Assembly (NCBI RefSeq): GCF_943734655.1
Contig: NC_071354.1
Location: forward strand, 38,713,347-38,777,346
DNA length: 64,000 nucleotides
Origin: Sabethes cyaneus
Taxonomy: Eukaryota > Arthropoda > Insecta > Diptera > Culicidae
Reading direction: 5' to 3'
The notes under the pieces: model-generated
What the model was told of the DNA's origin: nothing
What the model saw: the letters and a program-made list of their open reading frames with translations, nothing else
The model's database searches: none
Shown here: positions 31,854 to 43,082 of the stretch, piece by piece
Numbering within the stretch: position 1 is the stretch's first letter
Layout: the number at the start of each line of letters is the position of its first letter
Program-made: the position numbers and the translations under genes

Positions 31854-33138
31854 TAGAGATGCTATACCGGTTTTACCGAAACCGGTTTTACCGGTATTAC
31901 CGGGCTATTTTCCAATACCGAATTACCGGTTTTTCCAAGAACAAAAACCGGTATTTTCGGTATTTTTTTTTTGCATGATCAAATAACAACTCAAGAAGCC
32001 TGAATCGCTGGTAAAACTTTTAAAGCACGGGGAAACTTGAATTCATGATTGAAGGTTCTACAAGTAATAACTCAATTATGTAGTTCTTCCAAAAGGAAAA
32101 CCCTGAAATACCTCACCGCTGTCAGCATACTGCCAGAGTGCCTCATGCTTTTTAAGCAGTCGTCTCCATTAAACTCGTTTCACTCCATGGGCTACTCGTC
32201 ACCAATTTCTCAGTCGTCTCAGAAGTCGCAAATCACTATCGATCTGATCGTGCCATCTTGCATGTTGAGCTCCTCTGTTACTGGTGTCGATGGGGTCGTT
32301 GAAGAGAACTGTTTTCGTTGCTGAGAAACAAGGATACGCTTTACTTAAGCGATGAGGAACTCATGAAGAAATAACAAATTGTCGCAGTGCTAGAACCAGC
32401 CTTGGCTGCTGTCGAATTACTGTACCGGCAATTCAATTGCAAACTCTACGAACTCTAAAAATACTCTCGGAACACCTTTCAAGTATCGCACAACTGCTGT
32501 TCGAGTTACTGTATTGGTAGAATTTCAGAGAGAATTCGTATATTTAAATTTATTCGTTTTATAATTAGCCGCACTATTTGTAATGACTTTGAAATATTCT
32601 TCAAGGCATCAAGGATGTTTTGATAATAAAATAATGCAAGGTTTTATTAATTTAAAAAGTCAATGGAATAAGCTCAGAAACCGAGCAGGCAGAGGAACCA
32701 AATCAACTGAACCTTCAGTTATAATTTATCATAAATGTCAGTAAGTATCTAAGCAGCTTATTAAAAGCTCTTGAGCAAGGGTTTTCCTACGTTACATTTC
32801 TAATTTATCACTGGGAATTGTTCTTTCTTTCTCTGTGGACACCGAATGAAGATTCTCTGCCTCCGGAAGTTTTTCATTGAAATTTGTTCTCGTTTAAAAG
32901 ATGACACGCTAAATTCTCTTCGCATTGTTAAATATTATTTTTTAATGAACTAGTCAATTAACTATGCGACAGATATTGAGTATCGTTGATTATGGAACGA
33001 TCTTCTTCAAATCATATGATTTTTAAATATAGTTTTCAAGAGTTAACTTTTACCGGTTTTTTACCGGTTTTACCGGTATTGCATTTATCAATACCGAAAA
33101 ACCAGTTTTCAAAATATCTCCCGGTATTGGCATCTCTA
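31854..33138. mobile_element. Non-autonomous hAT-like element with perfect 8-bp target duplication
   Basis: The ends TAGAGATGC...ATACCGG and CCGGTATTGGCATCTCTA are inverted repeats, with ACCGGTTTTACCGG-type subterminal motifs at both ends. GTCACAAC occurs exactly at 31846-31853 and 33139-33146, an 8-bp duplication diagnostic of hAT. The interior holds only possible decayed transposase-like sequence (around 32050-32440); no intact transposase. Confidence 0.88.
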
Positions 33139-33146
33139 GTCACAAC

Positions 33147-35635
33147 ACGAGCCCAACTGAGAAGCTGAATGCGCACATAAAACAGTTAATTATCTCTTGA
33201 TTATAAGTTCGATAGGAATGCAAAACAAACATTTTTTTCAATGTTCTGTAATGATCCGCGTTCATCAATTGCTTATGTCAGAGTAAGGTTCTAAAATTTT
33301 ATTTCATTTTCAAGAAGAAGCAAAGCAGCAACTAGGAAAACATTGTTTTACTAAGTCGAACGAAATCGTTGATTATTGTTAAACATTCCACCAACACTAA
33401 CAACCAGAGCAGAGCATCAAAGTAAAACTTTGAAAGGACTCCGTCTAAGTGCGGAAGTTTTCCTCCTAACTATCCAATGTTCCTGTCACAGTCCGTTTTT
33501 CGCAGTGCTAAACAACGAATACTGTTCACGTATATTAGTTTCACGCGATGGCAAATTGTTGTCACGGGGACTGTGCCAAAAAGGACAAGTTCCGATTGTT
33601 CACTTGTTCATCACCATCAGTCACAGGAAGTGTGTATTTGGTTTTTTTGGAAACTGTGAGCAGCGGTCAATGTTGCTCGTGAGCTGATGGATCGAAAGCA
33701 CAGAACTGCCTAGTGCCGCAGCAGACGAACGCAGTTGGTGTTTCCAATCTCACGCGGCTTCTTCTGGTAACAAACAATAACCAACGAGAATGAAATGCGT
33801 TTTGAACTGCTGTCTGGTGGTCTGGTGCTTAGGCTAGTGATGGGAGTTTAATTTTTTGCAGCCACAGTCGCAGTTTCCCGGATTGGTTCATCTGCTTCAC
33901 CGGGAAATTGGAAAACCCAGTTAGACTAGGGATTTTCCGGACTAATCCTATTGGGTCAGGCGGAATAGTGCGCCAGTCTGGACGACAAAGGTGATACGGG
34001 ATTGGATTACAGTCGAATTCAGGTCATCGCGTCGAAATGGGATTATCCGGTTCGGGTCTGGTTTTGTGTTGGAAGCTGTTCGTTTGCACTCTGTAAGCGG
34101 ATTAATTGCGGAAGTTATTTGATTTCTTTCATTTTATTTCACTAGCCATAAAATGACTGACAATTGTAAACTGATCACTTTCCACTATTGGCTTGCGCGT
34201 AGAATTTACTTCAGAAATTAAATTTGCTTACAGTGAGACTAGAATTCAGCGTTGGCTTTAGAATTTTTCTCTACAGGTTCGCATAACCCTACTCAAAGTG
34301 ATAACCGTAAATTTCCGAAGAAGTTAATTCAATTTCATCGTCGCCGGGCATCGCGAGAAATAAGCAGAATTCACAGCTTATTAACTTTGGTCCAGGGTAA
34401 TATCGTCGCAATAAACATGCCGGAACGACATCCCATAAAAGCAGTTCAGCGGAAGCAAAAATCTCACTGCTACCGTTTCTATGAACCCAAATTCAACCGA
34501 CTGTGCGCTACATTCTATCTGCAGATTCCGGAGTCACGTGGCTTCTCCTAGCCCAGCCAGTACGAGATTGGAACACATCTATTTGGATACACTCCGAGTC
34601 GCAGTGATGAGGGTCTCAAAAAAAATACTGCCCCATTCCAGCATTAAGTATTTCGGATATAGAATTTTTATCCCGCAGTGCTTCGGAGGTTCAACCTTGA
34701 GAATCATAAAGCGCCTTCTCATAGCTGGTGCTAGCAGTCAGTGCAGAATAGCAAGAAATGTTTCTTCCGCTTCTGTTCGGCGACTCGTTGAAAGCTTATT
34801 TTCACACACACAGAGTTTAAGACTTTTTTTTCTCTTATTCCCAGTCGCAACCCGCTGCTGAACGTCCGGATTGTTTGCCGCGATGAGCAAGTGCTACCTA
34901 ATTCAAAACTATTTACCCTTCGGCGTTGTATATTTTGCTCTGTGGCCACCGCGCCGGGTTGGAGCTCGTTGGTGGCGCTGAAAAAGGATTTTAGACGTTT
35001 AAAAACTCTAGCGGATTTAACAGAGCGCGTATGCACACAGACGCAAGCACACAAACACAAACGCAAACACAGTATCGTAGAATCAACTCTTTCCTTGCAG
35101 GTTTTTCCCAGGAGTTGGGGCTCTTTTTTTGTTGCAGCTCAGAACACATGAAAAATTCGTTGATGTTTGCACATTTTTTGAGCAGTCTCTACATCATACT
35201 CGTCGACTAGTGGGAGGTCTAGCACTTGAGTGATGATTAATATTGGTTTATTTCTGAAACACCGGTAGGGGCTTAGTACCCAGTAATAACATTTCATGCA
35301 ATGTCGGTTGGAGTTGTTCGTACAGACTTGAAAACAGAAAATGTTGAGATAAAATCGTTAGACTAGTTATGCTGGAAGCTAGTCAGCAGATAGAGTAGAA
35401 AGTACGTTTTCGTGAATATTACGGATAGCAAGAGTAAAGTCGCTAGATTAGAAACTACTAGGGTGCTTTGTACCGAGCGATCTCTGTGAGTGGCGAGTTT
35501 ATAGCATTTTAGAAACGTAATATTAAAAACTGAAAGTTGCTGTCTAAAACTGCTAAACATATAAATTTTTTATTGACCAACCGTTAGTAGGTGCGCCAGT
35601 TAACAACCACGGGGGATAAACTCTACATAGCCACA
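33147..35635. other. Non-coding intronic stretch, nothing recognised
   Basis: About 2.5 kb with no recognised domain or repeat partner in the window. Short CA-rich sequence occurs near 35040-35070. The open frames lack family motifs. Confidence 0.35.
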
Positions 35636-35639
35636 CATA

Positions 35640-36246
35640 TTTTGAATTTCTGTATTTTGATATTTTTGTATTCCTGCGTTTTTGTGTTTTTGCATTTTTA
35701 TATTTCTGTACTTTTGTAATTTTGTACTTTTGTACTTTTGTACTTTTGTACTTTTGTACTTTTGTACTTTTGTACTCTTCTACTTTTGTGCTTTTATATT
35801 TTTGTATTAGTATTTTGTATTAGCTTTGTACTTTTGTCATAATTTTGTTGTTGTAATGCCGTATTTCTGCTGCAGTTTTGCTATTTTTATTCAGGAATTT
35901 TTCGTATTTTTATTCAAGAATTCTGCTGTATTCGCGTTATATTTTTGTTAAATTTTTGTCGAATTTTTCGTACTTGGTTTTATATTTTTGATGTATTTTT
36001 ATTGTTGTTTTATTGATTTTTGTTATATTTTCGTTTTATTTTTTGTATCTTTGTTATACTTTTATTGTATATTTGGTGTAATTTAGTTGTATTTCGTTTT
36101 TGTTGTAGTTTTGTTGAATTTTTGTTTCACTCTTGCAGTATTTTTATTGTTTTTATGTCATATTTTGGTTGTATGTCTATTGTACATTTGTTGTACTTTT
36201 TTGTATTTTTGTTCAGTTTGTGTTGTACTTTGCTGTATTAGCTAGC
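35640..36246 (-). repeat. T-rich minisatellite interrupted by the BEL element
   Basis: Units of about 9-11 bp (TTTTTGTTGTATT; a run of TACTTTTGT at 35716-35780). The tract resumes at 39165 after the LTR element. This is the inverted orientation of the ATACAACAAAA tracts. Confidence 0.6.
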
Positions 36247-36438
36247 TGTTCTGTATTAAAGCAATCACGTCTGCACTCAATGACGGTCGAAGAAGAAAAG
36301 GGAAGAGCAAATCAAGTGATGCAAGCAGCTGCCTCCTGCTGTCAGTTCTGTCAGTCATACAAGTCACACGCTTCGCTCAACCAATGCAAGTCTAGAGTAA
36401 AATGTACCTTAAGTGGTTGGGTGAATATACACTCAACA
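36247..36438 (-). repeat. BEL/Pao 3' LTR
   Basis: 192 bp. On the + strand it starts TGTTCTGTATTAAAGCAATC and ends ATATACACTCAACA. It has the preceding CTAGC target duplication. Confidence 0.85.
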
Positions 36439-36496
36439 TACTCCCCGCCCCGATTCGTGACTATCCCATGAAACATAAATCATTTGTTCGCATCAT

Positions 36497-37160
36497 TTAT
36501 TGAGAATTTTCCAATGGTAGTAGACATAGCTTATTTATGTAGCGTTTGATTTCACCTTTCGCTGTGAGAAGCGTCGCAACCCGTACGTGACCATCTGGTC
36601 CAGGAATTACCTGAAGTACTCTACCAGTAATCCACGCAAGAGGAGGTAAGTTATCATCTTTTACCAGACATAACTGACCGATTAACAAATCCGGTTTCTT
36701 GGAAGCCCACTTCATGGTACGTTGCTGTAAGTTATTCAAGTATTCTAATTGCCACCTTTTCCAGAACAACTGTATACTTCTCTGTACAGCCTCATACTGC
36801 GTAAGTCTATTCAACGGTACTTTTGACACTTTTGACATCTCTATCAGGGATAGCCGTTATCGGTCCCCCAACCAAAAATGCCCAGGAGTCAAAGGAATTG
36901 GATCTCTAGCATCGGTTGACATAGGGGAGATCGGTCTTGAGTTAAGATAACCCTCTATTTGTTTCAATAGAATTAGCATCTCTTCGTAGGTTGGAATAAT
37001 GGGCCCAAGGACACGCTTCATGTGATGTTTTACACTCTTGATACCAGCCTCCCAAATTCCACCAAAATTTGGTGATCTGGGTGGAATAAATTTCCACTCT
37101 ATTCCTTCCGATGTACAGTACTGCTGTATTTGTGGAGACAATTGTCGGTTAAATGTCTTG
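36497..37160 (-). pseudogene. BEL/Pao integrase C-terminal part (truncated)
   Basis: On the minus strand: TFNRQLSPQIQQYCTSEGIE, then FIPPRSPNFGGIWEAGIKSV, YLNSRPISP and LTPGHFWLGDR. After an in-frame break near 36845 come RLTQYEAVQRSIQLFWKRW and KPDLLIGQLCLVKDDNLPPL, ending in the DUF5641-type tail. The catalytic Glu region (GGIWEA) remains, but the two Asp residues are lost. Integrase sequence begins directly after the gag remnant, so protease, RT and RNase H are deleted. Confidence 0.85.
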
Positions 37161-37161
37161 G

Positions 37162-37692
37162 TTAGAGATATTCGAACTTCTGAACCGTTTGAAGCGAGCT
37201 CCTTTGGTGGATTAGTGTGTTGAATTTGTCGTACCACTCTAGCCAATCTTCGTTGCTACCAGAAAATATTGGCAGATCAATTGAGGGCAATCGAACCAAC
37301 TCTCGACCAGAGCCCTCTCCGTTGTGCGCCCTTTTCGCTGCTATTGCTCTGTCGAATTGGCCCAATCCTGTTATATATTGCATTTCCACATTTTCACGCA
37401 CTTGGAATTCATTTCCATTCCATTGTTTGAGGCGGCTTTGTGCTTCATCAAATGTTTTGATTGCTCTCGAAGCATATCTCGCCTAGTTTTCAACTTCAGA
37501 GCATCATTTTGAAATTTTTCTGCGGTGTTAATAATTTGATCGATACGCGCAGCAGAATGATTTCTTTGTACCGATATCCTTTCAAATTCCGTTTGAAGGA
37601 TGTATACCGGTTCTGAGATAACTTACGTTGCCATCTCAGCTATGTCTCCCACGCCTTGTACTCCACATTCATTCCTGCTGTCGTTTTCCATT
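37162..37692 (-). pseudogene. BEL/Pao gag N-terminal remnant (DUF1759-like)
   Basis: Minus strand. The likely original start is ATG at 37690-37692 (MENDSRNECGVQGVGD...), with stops soon after. From about 37400 come RLPSIDLPIFSGSNEDWLEW and YDKFNTLIHQ...VQKFEYL, the DUF1759 gag motif of BEL/Pao and related elements. The reading frame ends in TAA at 37162, precisely where integrase homology takes over, marking the deletion join. Confidence 0.8.
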
Positions 37693-38178
37693 TTACCTAA
37701 GGGGCAAAGTTTGAAATAATTCATTATTACCTATCTCATCGAACAATCCGTAAAATATTGTTTGGTGGCTCACTTCTACCATAACCGGTTTCCCAGTTAT
37801 CAACGCACTTGTATTTATTTCGATAATCTTGCATTAGCCCCCTTTTGTGTGTGTGTCAAGACCAACCCATATGTTATATCGCAATATATATCGCTAATCC
37901 TTGCATTAGCGCCATTTTGTTTGTGTCGCAGCCAACCCACATGTTGGATCGCAATATATATATCACTATAACTTTCGCTAATCCTTGTATTAGCGCTATT
38001 TTGTTAATGTCGTAGCCAGCCCCTATGTCACTATCCCTTGCGATAGCTTGTTCATACATGTACAGTTCGACCCGCATGTCGGCACTGGCACAAAATCTCA
38101 CTTAGTGTTTACTTGCCCGTTTTGAATAACCAATTTGATAACAATTGGTTCCCGAATCATAAAGCACGTCAAATGGCC

Positions 38179-38876
38179 ATAGACTAATCTCAAGTTTTTA
38201 GTCTTGACCTTGAAATGCGGTCATACATATATATTAATATTTTTTGAAACGATGGTTCTACAATTGATAAAGGGACGGTAGGGAAAGAAATGAAATTTTT
38301 TGGTGAAGGTGGGGAAGAGCGGAAAGGAAGGGGGGGGGGGGAGGGGTATTGGTAGCTATGCTTGACAAGTAGTCATTTTGACTCCTACCTTTTGTCCAAT
38401 ACTGGAAGGTGCATGAGTCGAACCAAGCTGTAATCTGAGATTACAACCGGATTCGAACCCACAACACCCGCCAGGGCATGTGGTTCGCTGGTACTTGTAC
38501 CTTTGAACCATAGAGGCGCTGGACAAAAGGAGACCGCAAAATCCACTTCTCAAGGATAGCGACGCGTTAGGTTGGGTTATCGACACATATTGTGCCGCTT
38601 CCTGCATCAATTGCAGATTACCACCGAGCGAGAAGTTTTAATCTAACTACTGTTTACTTTCAGGACGACGACACTATGCCGGCCCTTACGACTTGCAAGT
38701 GACGTTGTTCGTCTGTCAGCTTGTGTTAGCCGCGTTTCTCAGCGCGGGTTTTTGAGGGAAGGCCCCGTTCCTATGTAATAGACTAATCTCAAGTTTTTAG
38801 TCTTGACCTTGAAATGCGGTCATACATATATATTAATATTTTTTGAAACGATGGTTCTACAATTGATGAAGGGATG
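38179..38876. repeat. Unit with 99-bp direct terminal repeats nested in the BEL leader
   Basis: About 99 bp at 38179-38277 is repeated in the same orientation at 38778-38876 (ATAGACTAATCTCAAG through ACGATGGTTCTACAATTGAT) with very few differences. The unit is flanked by GCACGTCAAATGGCC (38164-38178) and GCACGTCAAATGCCC (38877-38891), a probable 15-bp target duplication with one mismatch. The interior contains a tRNA-like SINE segment. It resembles a very small LTR-like (TRIM-style) or LINE-mobilised unit. Confidence 0.6.
38345..38605 (-). mobile_element. tRNA-derived SINE (minus strand)
   Basis: On the + strand GGATTCGAACCCACAAC near 38450 is the complement of a B box (GGTTCGAATCC), and CATAGAGGCGCTGG follows a region compatible with an A box. 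A G-run at 38330-38341 lies at its left edge. It is distinct in sequence from the other SINE families here. Confidence 0.55.
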
Positions 38877-38950
38877 GCACGTCAAATGCCCAAGTGCATC
38901 GTTTAGCGCTACGCCCTGTATCGCATCACTCCATCACACACTTACCCGAA

Positions 38951-38967
38951 TCCGGCTCGAAGGACCA
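38951..38967 (-). other. BEL/Pao primer-binding site, tRNA-Tyr type
   Basis: The + strand TCCGGCTCGAAGGACCA equals the 3' end of animal tRNA-Tyr including the added CCA. It lies 5 bp inside the LTR at 38973, so on the element's sense (minus) strand it is complementary to the tRNA primer. Confidence 0.8.
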
Positions 38968-38972
38968 CTTTA

Positions 38973-39164
38973 TGTTCTGTATTAAAGCAATCACGTCTGC
39001 ACTCATTGACGATCCAAGAAGAAAAGCGAAGAGCAAATCAAGTGATGCAAGCAGCTGCCTCCTGCTGTCAGTTCTGTCAGTCATACAAGTCACACGCTTC
39101 GCTCAACCAATGCAAGTCTAGAGTAAAATGTACCTTAAGTGGTTGTGTGAATATACACTCAACA
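38973..39164 (-). repeat. BEL/Pao 5' LTR
   Basis: 192 bp, same boundaries as the other LTR, followed by the CTAGC target duplication at 39165-39169. This is the upstream LTR because the element reads on the minus strand. Confidence 0.85.
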
Positions 39165-39365
39165 CTAGCTATGCCAAGAACTAGCTGTAGTAGCTATGAG
39201 CTTTTAAGTAATATTTTTGTTGTATTTTCGTTGTATCTCAGTTGTACGTTTGCTGAATTATTGTTGCATTTTTTGTATTTTTGTTGTATTTTTGTTCTAT
39301 TTTTGTTGCATTTTTGCTGTTTTTTTGTTGTATATTTAATGTATTTTTGTTGTATACTCCATTAT
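39165..39365 (-). repeat. T-rich minisatellite, right part
   Basis: Continuation of the TTTTTGTTGTATT-type tract of 35640-36246 after the BEL insertion. Confidence 0.6.
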
Positions 39366-39649
39366 ATACAGACTCGATTATTTACAGATTCTGATGCATC
39401 AAAAAAAAATTTGCTCCGATTTTGTTCAAATTTGCTCTAGATTTTTCATTTTGAAAATAATTAGGCCGGTAATTTTTTATTTGGCCACTAGGGTGACTCA
39501 TGCTGAATTCGAGAGGTCTCAAAAATGCGAATTTTACCTTGCTTCCTTCACAACTTCTGAACCACTAGACCGATTTGAAGCACTGAAGCGGCAAATGACG
39601 TATCTTTTATTACCTTTAACAGACCTTTGATGGGATTTCTAGAAAAAAT

Positions 39650-39845
39650 ACATTCACTCAAGTCGCTTTTTACGCGCAGGATACGTCCCGCGTAAATCAA
39701 AACCGCGTAAATTCCGAAAACCGCGTAAAAAAAACCAAAATTTCGCGTAAAAAAACTTTGTGGATTTCAACACTACGCGAAAAATAGACGTTTTGAGCAC
39801 ATTCGCGTAAATTCCGAAAACCGCGTAAAAAGCGACTTCAGTGTA
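39650..39845. mobile_element. MITE with AAGTCGCTTTTTACGCG ends
   Basis: The left end CACTCAAGTCGCTTTTTACG pairs with the right CGTAAAAAGCGACTTCAGTG. CGCGTAAATTCCGAAAACCG occurs twice inside. The right end is followed by TA, compatible with a TA-targeting Tc1/pogo-type family, but the left flank does not confirm it. Confidence 0.65.
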
Positions 39846-40159
39846 TTGAGGTAGGAAGCTAAGTAAAAATCGCGGTTTTCGGAATTAAAAAAATACAAGT
39901 CCAATTATTTTCAAAAAGAGAAAAGTACAGCAAGTTGAAAGTAAATCGGGGCCAATTTTTTCTCGCACTTTTTTGTGGAAATGCCCTATATATATAGGGT
40001 GTTAGATAGCTTAGTGCAAATATTTCAAGGGGTGATAAAGGACCACATTTGATGAAAAAAATTCTTCGCCGCATATGGTCAAATCTTTATCAAATCTCTA
40101 TCTATCGTTACAGAATTATTACACATTTTTAGTTTTCGGTTCTGTTTGCCATGAAATAG

Positions 40160-42490
40160 CTCTTGTACATAGACTATGATAGCTCGCTCAATTCTGTTAC
40201 TTTCATTCGAAAGCTGAGAAAATTTTGTACTGAGAATTGCTATTAAACCTCTTACTGCATTGAATTAAGTAACTTCTTAGAAACAAAAAGCTTTGAAATA
40301 AGTGTTTCACAATGCGCTTTTATCAATTTTTTTTCTAAAAAAACTGATTGCTTTCAATTCCCAATTTGAAGATCTAGTACCGTTCTCCAATTCATTCTTT
40401 GACATGTAATTCCTATCTCTTTCATTTTCGTTGCAATTTAATTTTAAACGTATCGTGCTGGGTATTGAAATAGTATCTGAAAACTGCACAAACTCATACA
40501 TCGCGCATAGCGTACTAGACTACCGGGTGCGACGATCACAGTCTGACACGTATGAGAATCAACAACAGCAGCAATAATCTATAACTATAAAAATGAATTT
40601 TTGTCTGTCTGTCCGTATGTTCCTTATAGAATCGAAAACTACTGAACCGATCGGCGTAAAAATTTGCACGTAGGGGTTTTTGGGGCCAGGGAAGGTTCCA
40701 ATGATGGTTACAGACCCCTCCCCCACTAAGAGGGGGGGGGCTCCCATACAAATCTTCTATACCTATAAAAATGGATTTCTGTCTGTATACCCGTATGTTC
40801 CTAATAGAATCGAAAACTACTGATCCGATCGGCGTGAAACTGCGCATGTAGGGGTTTTTGGGGCCGAGGAAGGTTCTTATGATGGTTAGAGATCTCTCCC
40901 CCCACTAAGAGGGGGGGCTCCCATACAAATCTATACCCATAAAAATAGATTTCTGTCTGTCTGTCCGTGTGTTCCTTATAGAATCGAAAACTACTGAACC
41001 GATCGGCGTGAAAATTTGTATATAGGGGTTTTGGGGCCAGGGAAGGTTCTTATGATGGTTAGAGATCCCTCCCCCCACTATGAGGGAGGGCTCCCATACA
41101 AATGAAATACAAATTTCCGCATAACTCGAGAACTAATCAATCAAATGGAACCAAATTTGACATGTGGGTGTTTTGGAGGCAATTTTTTTTTCTATGGTGA
41201 GTTGAAAACCCTCCTCTGTTTACGGGCCGACCTTATCACCACTCCCACCTATAAGAGGGGAGGCTCCCATACAAATGAAATACAAATTTCTGCATAACTC
41301 GAGAACTAATCAAGCAAATGGAGCCAAATTTGGCATGTGGGGGATTTTAAAGGTTTGAGATCCTTTACCCCCGTGGTAGTGGGGGCGGACTTTCATACAA
41401 ATGAAACAGAAATCCAATTCGAGAAATTTTAGACTCTTCCATAAAACATTAGTCAATAACCAGACCACCAAAAACTACCTATAGTAACACTAGATGATTC
41501 ATGGCGAGACTGCCGCAGGCCGCGAATGTTGTCAGCGACCTACCGTCGGAAGCAACGGCCACTGCGGGGGGTAACCCCCAGGATTTATGTACAGCACAGT
41601 TTCATTTTTGGCAATACGAAGTTTGTAGGGTCAGGTTGTGTTTATCATAAATTTAGGGTTCGCCTAAACTATTGCTTGCATAACTTTGCAAAACTCAAGC
41701 CACTTAGATTTATCCGCAGGCAGCAGCTCTTGAACTTATAGTGTGGAAAGGATACACTTTTAGCACGCTCCTCACAGACATGAGGCTGTGCCATAATTTG
41801 CCTTGTGCTTGTCTTGAGATCATTTTCCACGATCCAAAAAAATTTGTCGTTTGGTCGTGTGAAACAACGATCCTTCTCGGATTTGAGTCCACTTGCTTGT
41901 ATTAAGTAGCCGATGATCGGAAAATCTGCAACCGTACAGCTACTGTACTGTCGTTGCCGCTACTAAAGGCGAATTATTAATAAAGGCGAATGTCTGCAAG
42001 GTTTTTCGGAGAATACATATCAATACTGCAACAGTGTTCAGAAACGTCTTAGAGAGACCCGAGAAGTCTGTTTCGTTATTGTTTTCCACTTGCGTCGGAC
42101 CGTGTCCATTGCACACGGTGAACTTTTGTGCAATGTATGATGTATGAGTTCGTGCAGTGTTTAGATAGTAATTCAACATCAAACACGATACGTTTAAAAT
42201 TAAATTGCAACGAAAATAAAAGAGATAGGAATTACATGTCAAAGAACGAATTGGAGAACGGTACTAGATCTTCAAATTGGGAATTAAAAGCAATCAAGTT
42301 TATCACACTTTTTTAGAAAAAAATTGATAAAAACGCCTTGACAAACACTTATTTAAAAGCTTTTTGCTTCTAAAAAGTTACTAAATTTCATGAGGTAGGA
42401 GGTTTAAGAGCAATTTTCGGTACAAAATTTTCTCAGTTTTCGAATGAAAGTAACAGAATTATGCGAGCTATCATAGTTTGTATACTAGAG
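40160..42490. repeat. Long inverted repeat with about 350-bp arms
   Basis: The arm at 40160-40508 is the diverged reverse complement of 42125-42490: for example TTCAATTCCCAATTTGAAGA near 40354 against TCTTCAAATTGGGAATTAAA near 42270, and GACATGTAATTCCTATCTCT against AGAGATAGGAATTACATGTC. The 1.6-kb interior holds the tandem block at 40577-41440. It could be one foldback element or two opposed copies. Confidence 0.7.
40577..41440 (+). repeat. Tandem degenerate units of about 170-190 bp
   Basis: Three units contain TCTGTCTGTCTGTCCG, AGAATCGAAAACTACTGA, ACCGATCGGCGTGAAA, GGGGCCAGGGAAGGTTC and a G-run before CTCCCATACAAAT (from 40577, about 40763 and about 40935). Two related units follow with GCATAACTCGAGAACTAATC and GGCATGTGGG (41120 and 41287). 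This lexicon is common in culicine repeats; the class is unclear. Confidence 0.7.
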
Positions 42491-42511
42491 CAAGTTTAAG
42501 GCAAACAGTAA

Positions 42512-42647
42512 CGACCCATGCAAGATGGAAATCGACCCTACTTTTTCCTTCGCAAGATGCTTCGATCAAGGAGCGTACGGTGCCGCACAAAGCTGACGAT
42601 GTACAAAACGCTAATCAGGCCGGCAGTGCTCTTCTTGAACTTGAACT
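42512..42647 (+). pseudogene. RTE-clade LINE remnant, left part
   Basis: Reads MQDGNRPYFFLRKMLRSRS then KLTMYKTLIRPAVLF, equivalent to the RTE block AGNRAYFSLRKTLRS...YKTLIRPVVLYG. It stops at the 10-bp target duplication of the LINE inserted at 42648. The sequence resumes at 47421. Confidence 0.8.
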
Positions 42648-43082
42648 CAAAAAAAAGATCTGGCAGCACTGTGAGGTTATCTAAGCAACAAATCATCTAT
42701 AATGGAGTTTCAACTATTTCGGCGGATTTAATTGACCATCTTCTAATCAAAATACATCAAATTCGAGGTGAAAGCGTTTATAATTCGGTGTGGTGTTATC
42801 TCGAAAATGCATGCAGTAAAGAGCATATAAAATCAAGTAACAAAATTGGTCTGTTTGAGCTATATTATATCTGCCATCATTTTTCTCAAAAATGCAGTCT
42901 TTGTCATATTTATCATTGTCATCAAAGTGCATCGCTTGAAATATTTCACAATATATTCCTGTCATTTAATACTGTGCATCGTATACCGGTTTGTTGCTGC
43001 TACGGCTGATCATCAATTCGTTTTGTTGTCAATATTGAGTGCGATTTCAGTGGAGTGTCACAGAAAACCTCAAGGGTCAGCG

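Larger units (their letters stand above)
36247..39164 (-). mobile_element. BEL/Pao LTR retrotransposon, internally deleted
   Basis: Two 192-bp LTRs (36247-36438 and 38973-39164) differ at about five positions by eye. They have TG...CA ends and are flanked by the 5-bp duplication CTAGC (36242-36246 and 39165-39169). The element reads on the minus strand. A primer-binding site complementary to the 3' end of tRNA-Tyr sits inside the right LTR. Only gag N-terminal and integrase C-terminal parts remain. It is inserted in a T-rich minisatellite. The 1.2-kb leader contains further insertions. Confidence 0.88.

Noticed and set aside
38664..38755. Possible alternative terminal neuroligin exon: acceptor TTTACTTTCAG, in phase with the exon at 23499, hydrophobic tail (LQVTLFVCQLVLAAFLSAGF) and stop
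   Set aside because: It lies inside the 698-bp direct-repeat unit nested in the BEL/Pao element, both of which have target duplications, so it arrived with mobile DNA. The phase match has a one-in-three chance of being accidental.
40577..41440. CRISPR-like regularly spaced repeats
   Set aside because: Units are long, degenerate and directly abutting without spacers, in a eukaryotic intron.
42846..43082. N-terminal extension of LINE ORF1 from an upstream ATG
   Set aside because: The in-frame extension lacks domain features and has UTR-like composition; the ATG at 43083 directly precedes the zinc finger.
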